NCBI GenBank assembly: GCA_050246435.1
Contig: JBFWWB010000152.1
Span: 1-5,538 of the forward strand
From: JAKFWI01 sp050246435
Lineage (GTDB): Bacteria; Pseudomonadota; Alphaproteobacteria; Caulobacterales; Aquidulcibacteraceae
DNA length: 5,538 bases
Direction: 5' to 3'
A model generated the notes under the pieces. That model saw only the letters and a list, made by a program, of their open reading frames with translations, ran no database searches and had not been told where the DNA came from. Within the stretch, counting starts at the first letter, position 1. Every line of letters starts with the position of its first letter. The position numbers were made by a program, and so were the translations under genes. Shown here one piece after another: positions 1 through 5,538 of the stretch.

Positions 1-49
1 AGTTTCAAACCTAGCGTCCGGCCAAACATCCAACAGCGAGGTGATCGGG
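1..49 (+). other. Leader of the FAH-family gene
   Basis: A short stretch before the first gene. A TAG at 12-14 closes one forward frame and could be the end of an upstream gene, but there is too little sequence to tell. The frame of the FAH-family gene stays open back to position 2, so an N-terminal extension cannot be formally excluded. The ribosome binding site at 38-45 argues against one. No convincing promoter is visible. Confidence 0.4.
38..45 (+). promoter_or_regulatory. Strong Shine-Dalgarno that fixes the FAH-family start
   Basis: GAGGTGAT matches eight consecutive bases of the anti-Shine-Dalgarno complement and ends four bases before the ATG at 50. An in-frame GTG at 41 lies inside this motif, so it cannot be the start served by it. 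This decides for the ATG at 50. Confidence 0.8.
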
Positions 50-913
50 ATGAAGCTCGCCACTTTTGTCGCGGCCGGCCGGCCCGAGATCGGCGCCGTC
101 GTCGGCGAGAAGATCGTGCCGGTGGGGCGCGCGCTTTCCAAGCCGCCGGCCGACATGATGGACCTGATCGCCCGCTGGGACGCCCTGAAGGACGAGGTCC
201 GCAGGCTCGCCGACGCCGGCGCCGGCGCGCAGGCGCTGCGCGAGGCGGAATTGCTCGCCCCGATCAAACGCCCCGGCAAGATCATGGCGATGGGACTCAA
301 CTACGCCGATCACGTCGCCGAAACCGGCGCCAAGACGCCGGAACATCAGATCTGGTTCTGCAAGCAGCAGACGGCGGTGAACCCGCCCTTCGCGCCGGTG
401 CAGATTCCAAAGGCCTCCTCCGCGATCGATTACGAGGTCGAGCTCGTGTTCGTGATCGGCAAGGGCGGCCGCCATATCTCGAAGGCGGATGCGCCGAACC
501 ATGTGTTCGGCTACTGCGTCGGCAACGACGTCTCCACGCGGGACTGGCAATCGCGCACGCCGCAATGGGTGCTAGGCAAATCCTTCGACACGCACGCCCC
601 GTTCGGCCCCTGGATCACCACGGCGGACGAGATCGGCGATCCCCACCGCCTGGGCATCCGCTCCATCGTTAATGGCGAGGTGCGCCAGAATTCCAACACG
701 CGCGAGCTGATCTTCAACGTGTTCGATCAGATCGCCTACATTTCCGAAGCGATGACTCTTGAGCCGGGCGACATCGTCTATAGCGGCACGCCAGGCGGCG
801 TCGGCATCGGCTACAAGCCGGCGAGATACCTCAAGGCGGGAGACCGCGTGCGCTGCGAGATCGACGAACTGGGCGCAATCGAGGCGGTGTTCGAGAACGA
901 GCGACCCGGCTGA
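50..913 (+). CDS. Fumarylacetoacetate hydrolase superfamily protein (FAHD2-like)
   Basis: A 287-residue enzyme of the FAH superfamily, which hydrolyses, decarboxylates or isomerises beta-diketo and related acids with a divalent metal. Residues 1-70 form the variable N-terminal part; the FAH fold follows. Visible signatures are NYADH with candidate catalytic His88, metal-ligand candidates Glu129 and Glu131 (DYEVEL) and Asp160 (GNDVSTRDWQ), Lys177 in LGKSFD, and the glycine-rich SGTPGGVG at 245-252. The run NDVSTRDWQ, GKSFDT and VNGEV, with the C-terminal KAGDRVRCEIDELG, resembles animal FAHD2 and bacterial homologues annotated as 2-hydroxyhepta-2,4-diene-1,7-dioate isomerase or ureidoglycolate lyase. 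The substrate cannot be read from sequence. No signal peptide, so cytosolic. It converges on the phosphorylase gene with one base between stops, and nothing ties it to nucleoside breakdown. Family call is secure; reaction is open. Confidence 0.93.
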   Translation: MKLATFVAAGRPEIGAVVGEKIVPVGRALSKPPADMMDLIARWDALKDEVRRLADAGAGAQALREAELLAPIKRPGKIMAMGLNYADHVAETGAKTPEHQIWFCKQQTAVNPPFAPVQIPKASSAIDYEVELVFVIGKGGRHISKADAPNHVFGYCVGNDVSTRDWQSRTPQWVLGKSFDTHAPFGPWITTADEIGDPHRLGIRSIVNGEVRQNSNTRELIFNVFDQIAYISEAMTLEPGDIVYSGTPGGVGIGYKPARYLKAGDRVRCEIDELGAIEAVFENERPG

Positions 914-923
914 GTCAGCCGGG
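905..923. terminator. Perfect palindrome over two convergent stops, candidate bidirectional terminator
   Basis: Two 9-base arms, CCCGGCTGA and TCAGCCGGG, flank a single central G at 914. The TGA of the FAH-family gene (911-913) and the TGA of the phosphorylase gene on the other strand (915-917) are the inner ends of the arms. Either transcript could form a GC-rich hairpin of about 7-8 pairs. Neither side has the T-run of a classical intrinsic terminator, so termination is plausible but not shown; it may instead protect 3' ends. Because of the symmetry both proteins end in Pro-Gly. Confidence 0.5.
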
Positions 924-1760
924 CTCGGCCTCCAGGAACGTACGCATCAGCTTTTCAAAGTCGCCATACGCCTGCGCGGCGACGGCGAGCGTTTCCGCGT
1001 GGCTCAAGGTTTCGCCCGAAAGGCCGGCGGCGAGGTTGGTGATCACCGAAACGGCGGCGACCTGCATCCCCAGATGGCGGGCAACGAGGCATTCCGGCAC
1101 GGTCGACATGCCCACGGCGTCTGCGCCCATGCGCCCGAACGCGCGAATTTCCGCCGGCGTCTCGAAATTGGGGCCGAGCGTGAAGAGATAGACGCCCTGG
1201 TGCAGCCGCACGCCCGTGGCCTGCGCCGCCGCGACAAGGCGCGCGCGCAGCGCGGGATCATAGGCGGCGGACATATCGAAGAAGCGCGGACCGAACCGCT
1301 CGTCGTTCGGGCCGATCAGTGGATTGGCGCCGGCGTAATTGATGTGATCCGTGAGCGCCATCAGATCGCCCGCGCGCATGCCTTCGCGGATGCCGCCGGC
1401 CGCATTGGTGAGCACGATGCGCCGCACGCCTAACGCGCGCAGCGTGCGCACCGGCAGCGCCACGGCCGCGGGCGAATGGCCTTCATAGAGATGCAGCCGG
1501 CCCTGCATGCAGGCGATGCGCGCCGTCCCGGCGAGGCCGATCACCAACCTTCCCGCATGGCCCGCCACAGTGGAGGCGGGAAAACCTGGTATCTCCGTGT
1601 ACGGAATGACGGCTTCCTGCGCGAGCGCATCGGCGAAGCCGCCGAGGCCGCTGCCGAGCACGAGCGCAGCTTCCGGAAACGGCGCGCCGAGGCGCGCGCG
1701 AACCGCGGCGGCGGCGGTTTCAACGGCGGCGAAGGCGCTTGCTTCCGGCTCTGGCGACAT
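915..1760 (-). CDS. Purine nucleoside phosphorylase, trimeric type
   Basis: A 281-residue cytosolic enzyme of the PNP/MTAP family. It splits purine (deoxy)nucleosides with phosphate into the free base and (deoxy)ribose 1-phosphate. Family motifs run in order: VLGSGLGGF (34-42, phosphate-binding Ser37), STVAGHAGRL (His68), MQGRLHLYEGH (85-95, Arg88, His90, Tyr92), TNAAGG (118-123), NPLIGPNDERFG (146-157), GPNFETPAE (Glu200), GADAVGMSTVPE (212-223) and SVITNLAAG (Asn242). Glu200 and Asn242 match the human PNP base-recognition pair, which favours 6-oxopurines (inosine, guanosine) over adenosine; MTAP has Asp at the second position. Length fits the family. The ATG at 1760 is chosen because GAAGG lies seven bases upstream and the N-terminus fits; the frame stays open much further upstream but runs antisense to deoB. 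It is divergent from deoB, the next step of the pathway. Usual symbols (punA, deoD) vary between species, so none is assigned. Confidence 0.95.
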   Translation of the reverse strand: MSPEPEASAFAAVETAAAAVRARLGAPFPEAALVLGSGLGGFADALAQEAVIPYTEIPGFPASTVAGHAGRLVIGLAGTARIACMQGRLHLYEGHSPAAVALPVRTLRALGVRRIVLTNAAGGIREGMRAGDLMALTDHINYAGANPLIGPNDERFGPRFFDMSAAYDPALRARLVAAAQATGVRLHQGVYLFTLGPNFETPAEIRAFGRMGADAVGMSTVPECLVARHLGMQVAAVSVITNLAAGLSGETLSHAETLAVAAQAYGDFEKLMRTFLEAEPG

Positions 1761-1767
1761 GTGAGGG

Positions 1768-1790
1768 CCTTCGTGGCGGCGTTTACGAAG
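1768..1790 (-). promoter_or_regulatory. Phosphorylase ribosome binding site with overlapping inverted repeat
   Basis: Read on the minus strand, GAAGG (1768-1772) ends seven bases before the phosphorylase ATG and is a good Shine-Dalgarno. Its first four bases lie in the 3' arm of an inverted repeat, CTTCGT (1785-1790) and ACGAAG (1769-1774), with ten bases between the arms. In the mRNA a six-pair stem could hide the binding site; in DNA the same repeat could be an operator. The ribosome binding site is well supported, the regulatory reading is speculative. Confidence 0.5.
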
Positions 1791-1824
1791 ATGGCGAAGC
1801 CGGCGGTTTTCGCATCCGCCAGCG

Positions 1825-1883
1825 TCGCAAATTTGACAATAGACAAGCCCACTCTCCAGCGCGAGCATGCGATTGATTTGCGA
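1825..1883. repeat. Inverted pair of 8-base sites in the divergent promoter region
   Basis: TCGCAAAT (1825-1832) and its exact reverse complement ATTTGCGA (1876-1883) are separated by 43 bases, about 51 bases centre to centre or close to five helical turns. The AT-rich words stand out in this GC-rich window and lie between two divergent genes of one pathway, so they are candidate operators for shared control. The left copy overlaps the palindrome CAAATTTG (1828-1835); the right copy runs into the deoB ribosome binding site. No regulator is identified. Confidence 0.4.
1833..1838 (+). promoter_or_regulatory. Possible -35 element for the deo operon
   Basis: TTGACA matches the sigma-70 -35 consensus exactly and lies in the AT-richest part of the divergent region, 57 bases before the deoB start. 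No good -10 box follows at 16-18 bases (the stretch near 1855-1861 is CCAGCG-like), so this is only a candidate. The minus strand also lacks a convincing promoter, although TTGTC occurs twice there. Confidence 0.25.
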
Positions 1884-1887
1884 AGGG
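1883..1887 (+). promoter_or_regulatory. Ribosome binding site that decides the deoB GTG start
   Basis: AAGGG ends eight bases before the GTG at 1896. A second in-frame GTG at 1887 overlaps this motif and cannot be served by it. Starting at 1896 also gives the N-terminus MRAFVGVLDSLGVG, which matches the usual beginning of DeoB proteins. Confidence 0.65.
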
Positions 1888-1895
1888 TGAGCGCC

Positions 1896-3107
1896 GTGCG
1901 GGCCTTTGTGGGCGTGTTGGATTCGCTGGGCGTGGGCGCGGCGCCGGATGCGGCGCGCTTCGGCGAGGAGGCGGCCAACACCTTGGGTTCGATCGCGCGC
2001 GCCTGCGCTGCGGGCCGCGCCGATAAAGCGGGCCTGCGCGCCGGCCCCTTGCGCATCCCCAATCTGATCGCGCTGGGCCTGGGCGAGGCTGCGCGCGGGC
2101 GCGATCCCGCAACGCCTTTGGCGAAACCCGCTGCGCTCAAAGGCTGCTTCGGCTGGGCGGCGGAGAAAAGCCGCGGCAAGGACACGCCGAGCGGTCATTG
2201 GGAAATGATGGGCCTCCCCGTGGAATATGACTGGGGCTATTTCCCGAACACGATCCCGGCGTTTCCGCAGCCGCTCACCGATGCGCTGATCGCGGAGGCG
2301 CGCCTGCCCGGCCTGCTCGGGTGCAAGCACGCCTCGGGCACCGACATCATCGAGGAATTGGGCGCCGAGCACATCCGCACCGGCAAGCCGATCGTCTACA
2401 CCTCGGCGGATTCGGTGTTCCAGATCGCCGCGCACGCCGAGCATTTCGGCCTCGATCGTCTCTACGAGGTTTGTCTCATCGCGCGCCGGCTGGTGAACGC
2501 CTATCGCGTCGGCCGCGTGATCGCGCGCCCGTTCGTTGGCGAGGCGCCGGGCCAGTTCACACGCACCGGCGACCGCCACGATTACGCGACGCCGCCGCAC
2601 GGCCCCACCCTGCTCGACGTCGCGCAGGCGCACGGCCGCGAAACGATCGGCATCGGCAAGATTTCGGATATTTTTGCAGGCCAGGGCGTCGGCGAAAGTC
2701 TCAAGGCGCACGGCAACGGCGCGGTGTTCGATCGCTTGCTGAACACCGTGCGCGATGCGGAAGACGGCGCGCTCGTGTTGGCGAATTTCGTCGATTTCGA
2801 CACGCTCTATGGCCACCGCCGCGATGTAGCCGGCTACGCCGCAGCGCTTGAAGCCTTCGATGCGCGCCTGCCGGAGCTGCGCGCTGCGCTCAAGCCCGAC
2901 GATGTCGTGGTGCTAACCGGCGATCACGGCTGCGATCCCACCTGGCGCGGCAGCGATCACACGCGCGAATGTGTGCCGATCGTTGCGTTCGGGCCCGGCA
3001 TCGCGCCCCGCTCCGTCGGCGCGCGCGACAGCTTCGCCGATATCGGCCAATCTCTGGCGACGCATCTCCAGCTGCCGCCGCTCGCGGCCGGCGTTTCCTT
3101 CTGGTGA
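1896..3107 (+). CDS. deoB: Phosphopentomutase
   Basis: A 403-residue, metal-dependent phosphopentomutase of the alkaline phosphatase superfamily; E. coli DeoB has a similar length. It interconverts (deoxy)ribose 1-phosphate and 5-phosphate, linking nucleoside phosphorylases to DeoC and the pentose phosphate pathway. Metal-site residues, by comparison with the Bacillus cereus enzyme, are Asp9 (VLDSLGVG), Asp302 and His307 (VDFDTLYGHRRD), Asp343 and His344 (TGDHGCDPT) and His355 (GSDHTRE). The phosphorylated nucleophile is Thr97 in GKDTPSGHWE. The cap domain lies roughly between residues 95 and 290, with HASGTDII and YTSADSVFQIAAHAE conserved. All catalytic residues are present, so it should be active. 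It starts with GTG, is divergent from the phosphorylase gene, and is followed by deoC after five bases, so it is probably the first gene of the operon. An in-frame extension upstream of 1896 is antisense to the phosphorylase gene and is not believed. Confidence 0.96.
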   Translation: MRAFVGVLDSLGVGAAPDAARFGEEAANTLGSIARACAAGRADKAGLRAGPLRIPNLIALGLGEAARGRDPATPLAKPAALKGCFGWAAEKSRGKDTPSGHWEMMGLPVEYDWGYFPNTIPAFPQPLTDALIAEARLPGLLGCKHASGTDIIEELGAEHIRTGKPIVYTSADSVFQIAAHAEHFGLDRLYEVCLIARRLVNAYRVGRVIARPFVGEAPGQFTRTGDRHDYATPPHGPTLLDVAQAHGRETIGIGKISDIFAGQGVGESLKAHGNGAVFDRLLNTVRDAEDGALVLANFVDFDTLYGHRRDVAGYAAALEAFDARLPELRAALKPDDVVVLTGDHGCDPTWRGSDHTRECVPIVAFGPGIAPRSVGARDSFADIGQSLATHLQLPPLAAGVSFW

Positions 3108-3112
3108 GCGCG

Positions 3113-4087
3113 ATGGATCAACGCCTTGCGACCAAGACGCCGCCGCGCATCGAGCCGACGCCGTTCGAGCGCGACTGGATCGACGCGATCCAAGTGAATG
3201 CGGGCGCGGTGGAGCGGCGCATTGCTTCGCTCGCCGGCCGGCGCACGGTGAAGAAGCAATGGCAGGCCGCGTGGCTGCTGAAGGCGATCACGCTCATCGA
3301 TCTCACCACCTTGGCGGGGGACGACACAGAAGAGCGCGTGCGCCGCCTCTGCGCCAAGGCGCGCCATCCAGTGCGCGCCGATCTGCTGGAAGCGCTGGGT
3401 GCGACGGAACTGGATATCAAGACCGGCGCCGTCTGCGTTTATCACGCGATGGTTCCCGCAGCCGTCGACGCGCTGCGCGGATCGGGAATTCCGGTCGCCG
3501 CCGTCTCCACCGGCTTTCCTGCGGGGCTTTCGCCCTTCTCCGTACGGCTGGCGGAAATCCGCGAGTCCGTCGCCGCCGGCGCGCAGGAGATCGACATCGT
3601 GATCTCGCGCCGCCTCGCCCTCGCCTCCGACTGGGAGGGGCTCTACAGCGAAATCCGCGCCTTCCGCGACGCGTGCGGGCCGGCGCACATGAAGGCGATC
3701 CTGGCGACGGGCGAACTGGGATCGCTGCGCAAAATCGCCCAGGCTTCGATGGCGTGCATGATGGGCGGCGCCGATTTCATCAAGACGTCGACGGGCATGG
3801 AGGCGGTGAACGCCACGCCCGCCGTGTCGCTGGTGATGATGCGGGCGATCCGCGAATTCGAAGCGCGCACCGGCCAGCGCATCGGCTTCAAGCCGGCCGG
3901 CGGCATCGCCAAGGCGAAGGACGCGCTCAATTACCTCTATCTCTTGAAGGAAGAGCTGGGCGATGCGTGGCTCGATCCCGCGCTGTTCCGCTTCGGCGCC
4001 TCGCGCCTGTTGACGGATATCGAGCGGCAACTCGAACACTTCGTCACCGGGCGATATTCCGCCGCGCACCGCCATCCGATGGGCTGA
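3113..4087 (+). CDS. deoC: Deoxyribose-phosphate aldolase, long (animal-like) form
   Basis: A 324-residue class I aldolase that cleaves 2-deoxyribose 5-phosphate into glyceraldehyde 3-phosphate and acetaldehyde. It is longer than E. coli DeoC (about 259 residues) and near human DERA (318), which it resembles in EIDIVI, LYSEIRAFRDACG, KAILATGELG, FKPAGGI, KEELGDAWLDP, RFGASRLLTDIERQ and the tail TGRYSAAH. The catalytic set is intact: Asp161, Schiff-base Lys224 (DFIKTSTG) and Lys260 (GFKPAGG). Oddly, the residue after KTSTG is Met229 where E. coli and human have Lys, and after KPAGGI it is Ala266 where both have Arg; in E. coli these (Lys172, Arg207) help hold the substrate phosphate. Lys267 might compensate. 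The ATG at 3113 has GGTGAG four bases upstream, overlapping the deoB stop, which suggests translational coupling. An in-frame GTG at 3104 is a less likely start. Confidence 0.95.
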   Translation: MDQRLATKTPPRIEPTPFERDWIDAIQVNAGAVERRIASLAGRRTVKKQWQAAWLLKAITLIDLTTLAGDDTEERVRRLCAKARHPVRADLLEALGATELDIKTGAVCVYHAMVPAAVDALRGSGIPVAAVSTGFPAGLSPFSVRLAEIRESVAAGAQEIDIVISRRLALASDWEGLYSEIRAFRDACGPAHMKAILATGELGSLRKIAQASMACMMGGADFIKTSTGMEAVNATPAVSLVMMRAIREFEARTGQRIGFKPAGGIAKAKDALNYLYLLKEELGDAWLDPALFRFGASRLLTDIERQLEHFVTGRYSAAHRHPMG

Positions 4088-4091
4088 GCAC

Positions 4092-5538
4092 ATGGCGCGC
4101 GCCGAACCGAGCGTTTCCGACATTTTCGCCAGCATGGAATACGGCCCCGCGCCGGAGGGCGGCGACCGCGTGCGCGCCTGGCTGAAGGCGCACGACGGCG
4201 GCTTCGGCCATTTCATCAACGGCGCGTGGACGAAGCCAAGCAAGGAGAAGATCGAGAGCCGCAATCCGGCGAACGGCGCCCTCCTCGGGCGCATCTCCAT
4301 CGCCGGCGAAGCCGAGATCGATGCGGCGATTGCGGCGGCGAAGGACGCGTTTCCCGCCTGGTCGGCGCTGCCAGGCCACCAGCGCGCCCGCGCGCTTTAT
4401 GCCCTGGCGCGCCTGGTGCAGAAGCACAGCCGCTTCCTCGCCGTGCTCGAAACGCTGGATAATGGCAAACCGATCCGCGAAACGCGCGATATCGATGTGC
4501 CGCTCGTGGCGCGGCATTTCTCCTATCACGCCGGCTGGGCGCAACTGATGGATGCGGAATTGCGCGATCACGCGCCGCTGGGCGTGTGCGCGCAGATCAT
4601 TCCGTGGAATTTCCCGCTGCTGATGCTGGCCTGGAAGGTCGCGCCCGCCTTGGCCGCCGGCAATTGCGTGGTGCTGAAGCCGGCGGAGCAGACCTCGCTC
4701 TCCGCGCTCTATTTCATGGAGATGGCGGAAGAAGCCGGCCTGCCGCCCGGCGCGCTCAACCTGATCACCGGCGCGGGCGAAACCGGCGCGGCGCTGGCCG
4801 CGCATCCGGGGACGGCGAAAGTCGCGTTCACCGGCTCCACCGAAGTGGGCCGGAGAATCCGCGCTGCCACCGCCGCGCAGGACAAGAAGCTAACGCTCGA
4901 ACTCGGCGGCAAATCGCCCTTCCTCGTGTTCGAGGACGCCGATCTCGACGGCGCCGTGGAAGGCTTGGTCGACGGCATCTTCTTCAACCAGGGCCAGGTG
5001 TGCTGCGCCGGCTCGCGCCTGCTGGCGGAGGAAAGCATCGCCCCGCGGCTGCTGGAGAAACTGAAGACGCGGCTTTCGCATTTCCGCATCGGCGATCCGC
5101 TCGACAAGGCGGTGGATATGGGCGCGATCGTCGAAGCGACGCAGCTGCGCCGCATCGAAACGCTGGTGGCGCAAGGCGTGGCGGAGGGCGCGCAGGCGTG
5201 GCGGCCGGACATCGCCTGCCCGGCGCAGGGCTGCTTCTATCCGCCGACGCTGCTCACCGGCATATCGCCAGCGAACACCGCGGCGGTGGAGGAAATTTTC
5301 GGCCCGGTGCTGGCGGTGATGACTTTCCGCCGGCGCGACGAGGCGATCCAGCTCGCCAACAACACGCGCTACGGGCTTTCCGCGACGATCTGGTCGGAGA
5401 ATATCAACCGCGCGCACAATGTCGCCGCAGCACTGAAGGCCGGCACGGTGTGGATCAACATGACCAACCAGTTCGATGCCGCGTGCGGCTTCGGCGGCTA
5501 CCGCGAAAGCGGCTTCGGGCGCGAAGGCGGCCTCGAAG
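4092..5538 (+). CDS. Aldehyde dehydrogenase, ALDH16-like, cut by the window end
   Basis: The first 482 codons of an NAD(P)-dependent aldehyde dehydrogenase; the frame is still open at 5538. The catalytic domain is complete to the eye: PWNFP (Asn173), KPAEQT (Lys196), FTGSTEVG (246-253, nucleotide site), ELGGKSP (general base Glu270), GQVCCAGSR (nucleophile Cys304), EEIFGPV (Glu401) and FGGYRESGFGREGG (467-480). The N-terminus DIFASMEYGPAPE (10-22) and GHFINGAWTKP (39-49), and the segment LDGAVEGLVDG (285-295) with AVDMGA (340-345), recall animal ALDH16A1, whose bacterial relatives keep the catalytic cysteine and add a second, degenerate ALDH-like domain to reach about 780 residues. A second domain is therefore expected past the edge but unseen. 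It follows deoC after four bases with only a weak GAG-type ribosome binding site, suggesting coupling. The likely role is oxidation of DeoC-derived acetaldehyde to acetate; this is inferred from context. A plain 490-500 residue ALDH remains possible. Confidence 0.9.
   Translation, partial: MARAEPSVSDIFASMEYGPAPEGGDRVRAWLKAHDGGFGHFINGAWTKPSKEKIESRNPANGALLGRISIAGEAEIDAAIAAAKDAFPAWSALPGHQRARALYALARLVQKHSRFLAVLETLDNGKPIRETRDIDVPLVARHFSYHAGWAQLMDAELRDHAPLGVCAQIIPWNFPLLMLAWKVAPALAAGNCVVLKPAEQTSLSALYFMEMAEEAGLPPGALNLITGAGETGAALAAHPGTAKVAFTGSTEVGRRIRAATAAQDKKLTLELGGKSPFLVFEDADLDGAVEGLVDGIFFNQGQVCCAGSRLLAEESIAPRLLEKLKTRLSHFRIGDPLDKAVDMGAIVEATQLRRIETLVAQGVAEGAQAWRPDIACPAQGCFYPPTLLTGISPANTAAVEEIFGPVLAVMTFRRRDEAIQLANNTRYGLSATIWSENINRAHNVAAALKAGTVWINMTNQFDAACGFGGYRESGFGREGGLE

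Noticed and set aside
41..49. GTG at 41 as the start of the FAH-family gene
   Set aside because: The codon lies inside the strong Shine-Dalgarno at 38-45, which is correctly spaced for the ATG at 50.
1476..1895. Plus-strand open frame extending deoB upstream across the phosphorylase gene
   Set aside because: The extension is antisense to a conserved gene. DeoB length and N-terminus, and the ribosome binding site at 1883-1887, support a start at 1896.
1761..2816. Long minus-strand open frame continuing upstream of the phosphorylase start and lying antisense to deoB
   Set aside because: It is the reverse frame of a well-supported deoB, its translation is rich in Arg and Ala with no family motif, and the phosphorylase has a good ATG with a ribosome binding site at 1760.
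2957..4300. Minus-strand open frame of 447 codons antisense to deoC and its flanks
   Set aside because: Its translation is low-complexity, Arg-rich and without recognisable motifs, which is typical of antisense frames in GC-rich genes. deoC on the plus strand has full catalytic motifs.
4044..4805. Minus-strand open frame opposite the dehydrogenase
   Set aside because: It is a codon-bias shadow of the plus-strand dehydrogenase, whose domain motifs are continuous through the same stretch.
5001..5006. Possible loss of the catalytic cysteine in the dehydrogenase, since GQVCC differs from the common GQCCC and mammalian ALDH16A1 has lost it
   Set aside because: Alignment to GQCCCAGSR places Cys304 at the nucleophile position; only the preceding residue is changed, to Val.

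Overview
The window is strongly GC-rich, with mostly G or C in third codon positions, and it is tightly packed with bacterial metabolic genes. No mobile element, RNA gene, CRISPR array or phage-like gene was seen. Protein character and gene order suggest an alphaproteobacterium, but this is an inference and no genus can be named.

Layout: (1) positions 1-49 hold a short leader with a near-perfect Shine-Dalgarno. (2) Positions 50-913 (+) encode a fumarylacetoacetate hydrolase (FAH) superfamily enzyme, most like the FAHD2 branch. (3) Convergent to it, with one base between the stop codons, is a trimeric-type purine nucleoside phosphorylase at 915-1760 (-). Both stops lie inside a perfect 19-bp palindrome. 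(4) Positions 1761-1895 are a divergent intergenic region with AT-rich words, an inverted pair of TCGCAAAT sites and a small inverted repeat over the phosphorylase ribosome binding site. (5) An operon-like run on the + strand follows: phosphopentomutase deoB (1896-3107), a long-form deoxyribose-phosphate aldolase deoC (3113-4087), and the first 482 codons of an aldehyde dehydrogenase (4092 to the window end) whose N-terminus resembles the ALDH16 family. The gaps in this run are 5 and 4 bases.

Together, PNP, DeoB, DeoC and the dehydrogenase form a nucleoside-salvage and catabolism route. The phosphorylase releases a purine base and (deoxy)ribose 1-phosphate. DeoB moves the phosphate to C5. DeoC cleaves deoxyribose 5-phosphate to glyceraldehyde 3-phosphate and acetaldehyde. 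The dehydrogenase is well placed to oxidise the acetaldehyde to acetate. The FAH-family gene has no evident link to this pathway. No deoA, cdd, nucleoside transporter or DeoR-type regulator is in the window.

The genes are recognisable families. The points most worth a second look are the ALDH16-like enzyme inside a deo operon, a DeoC that lacks two normally basic phosphate-site residues, the symmetric stop-codon palindrome, and the paired sites in the divergent promoter region.
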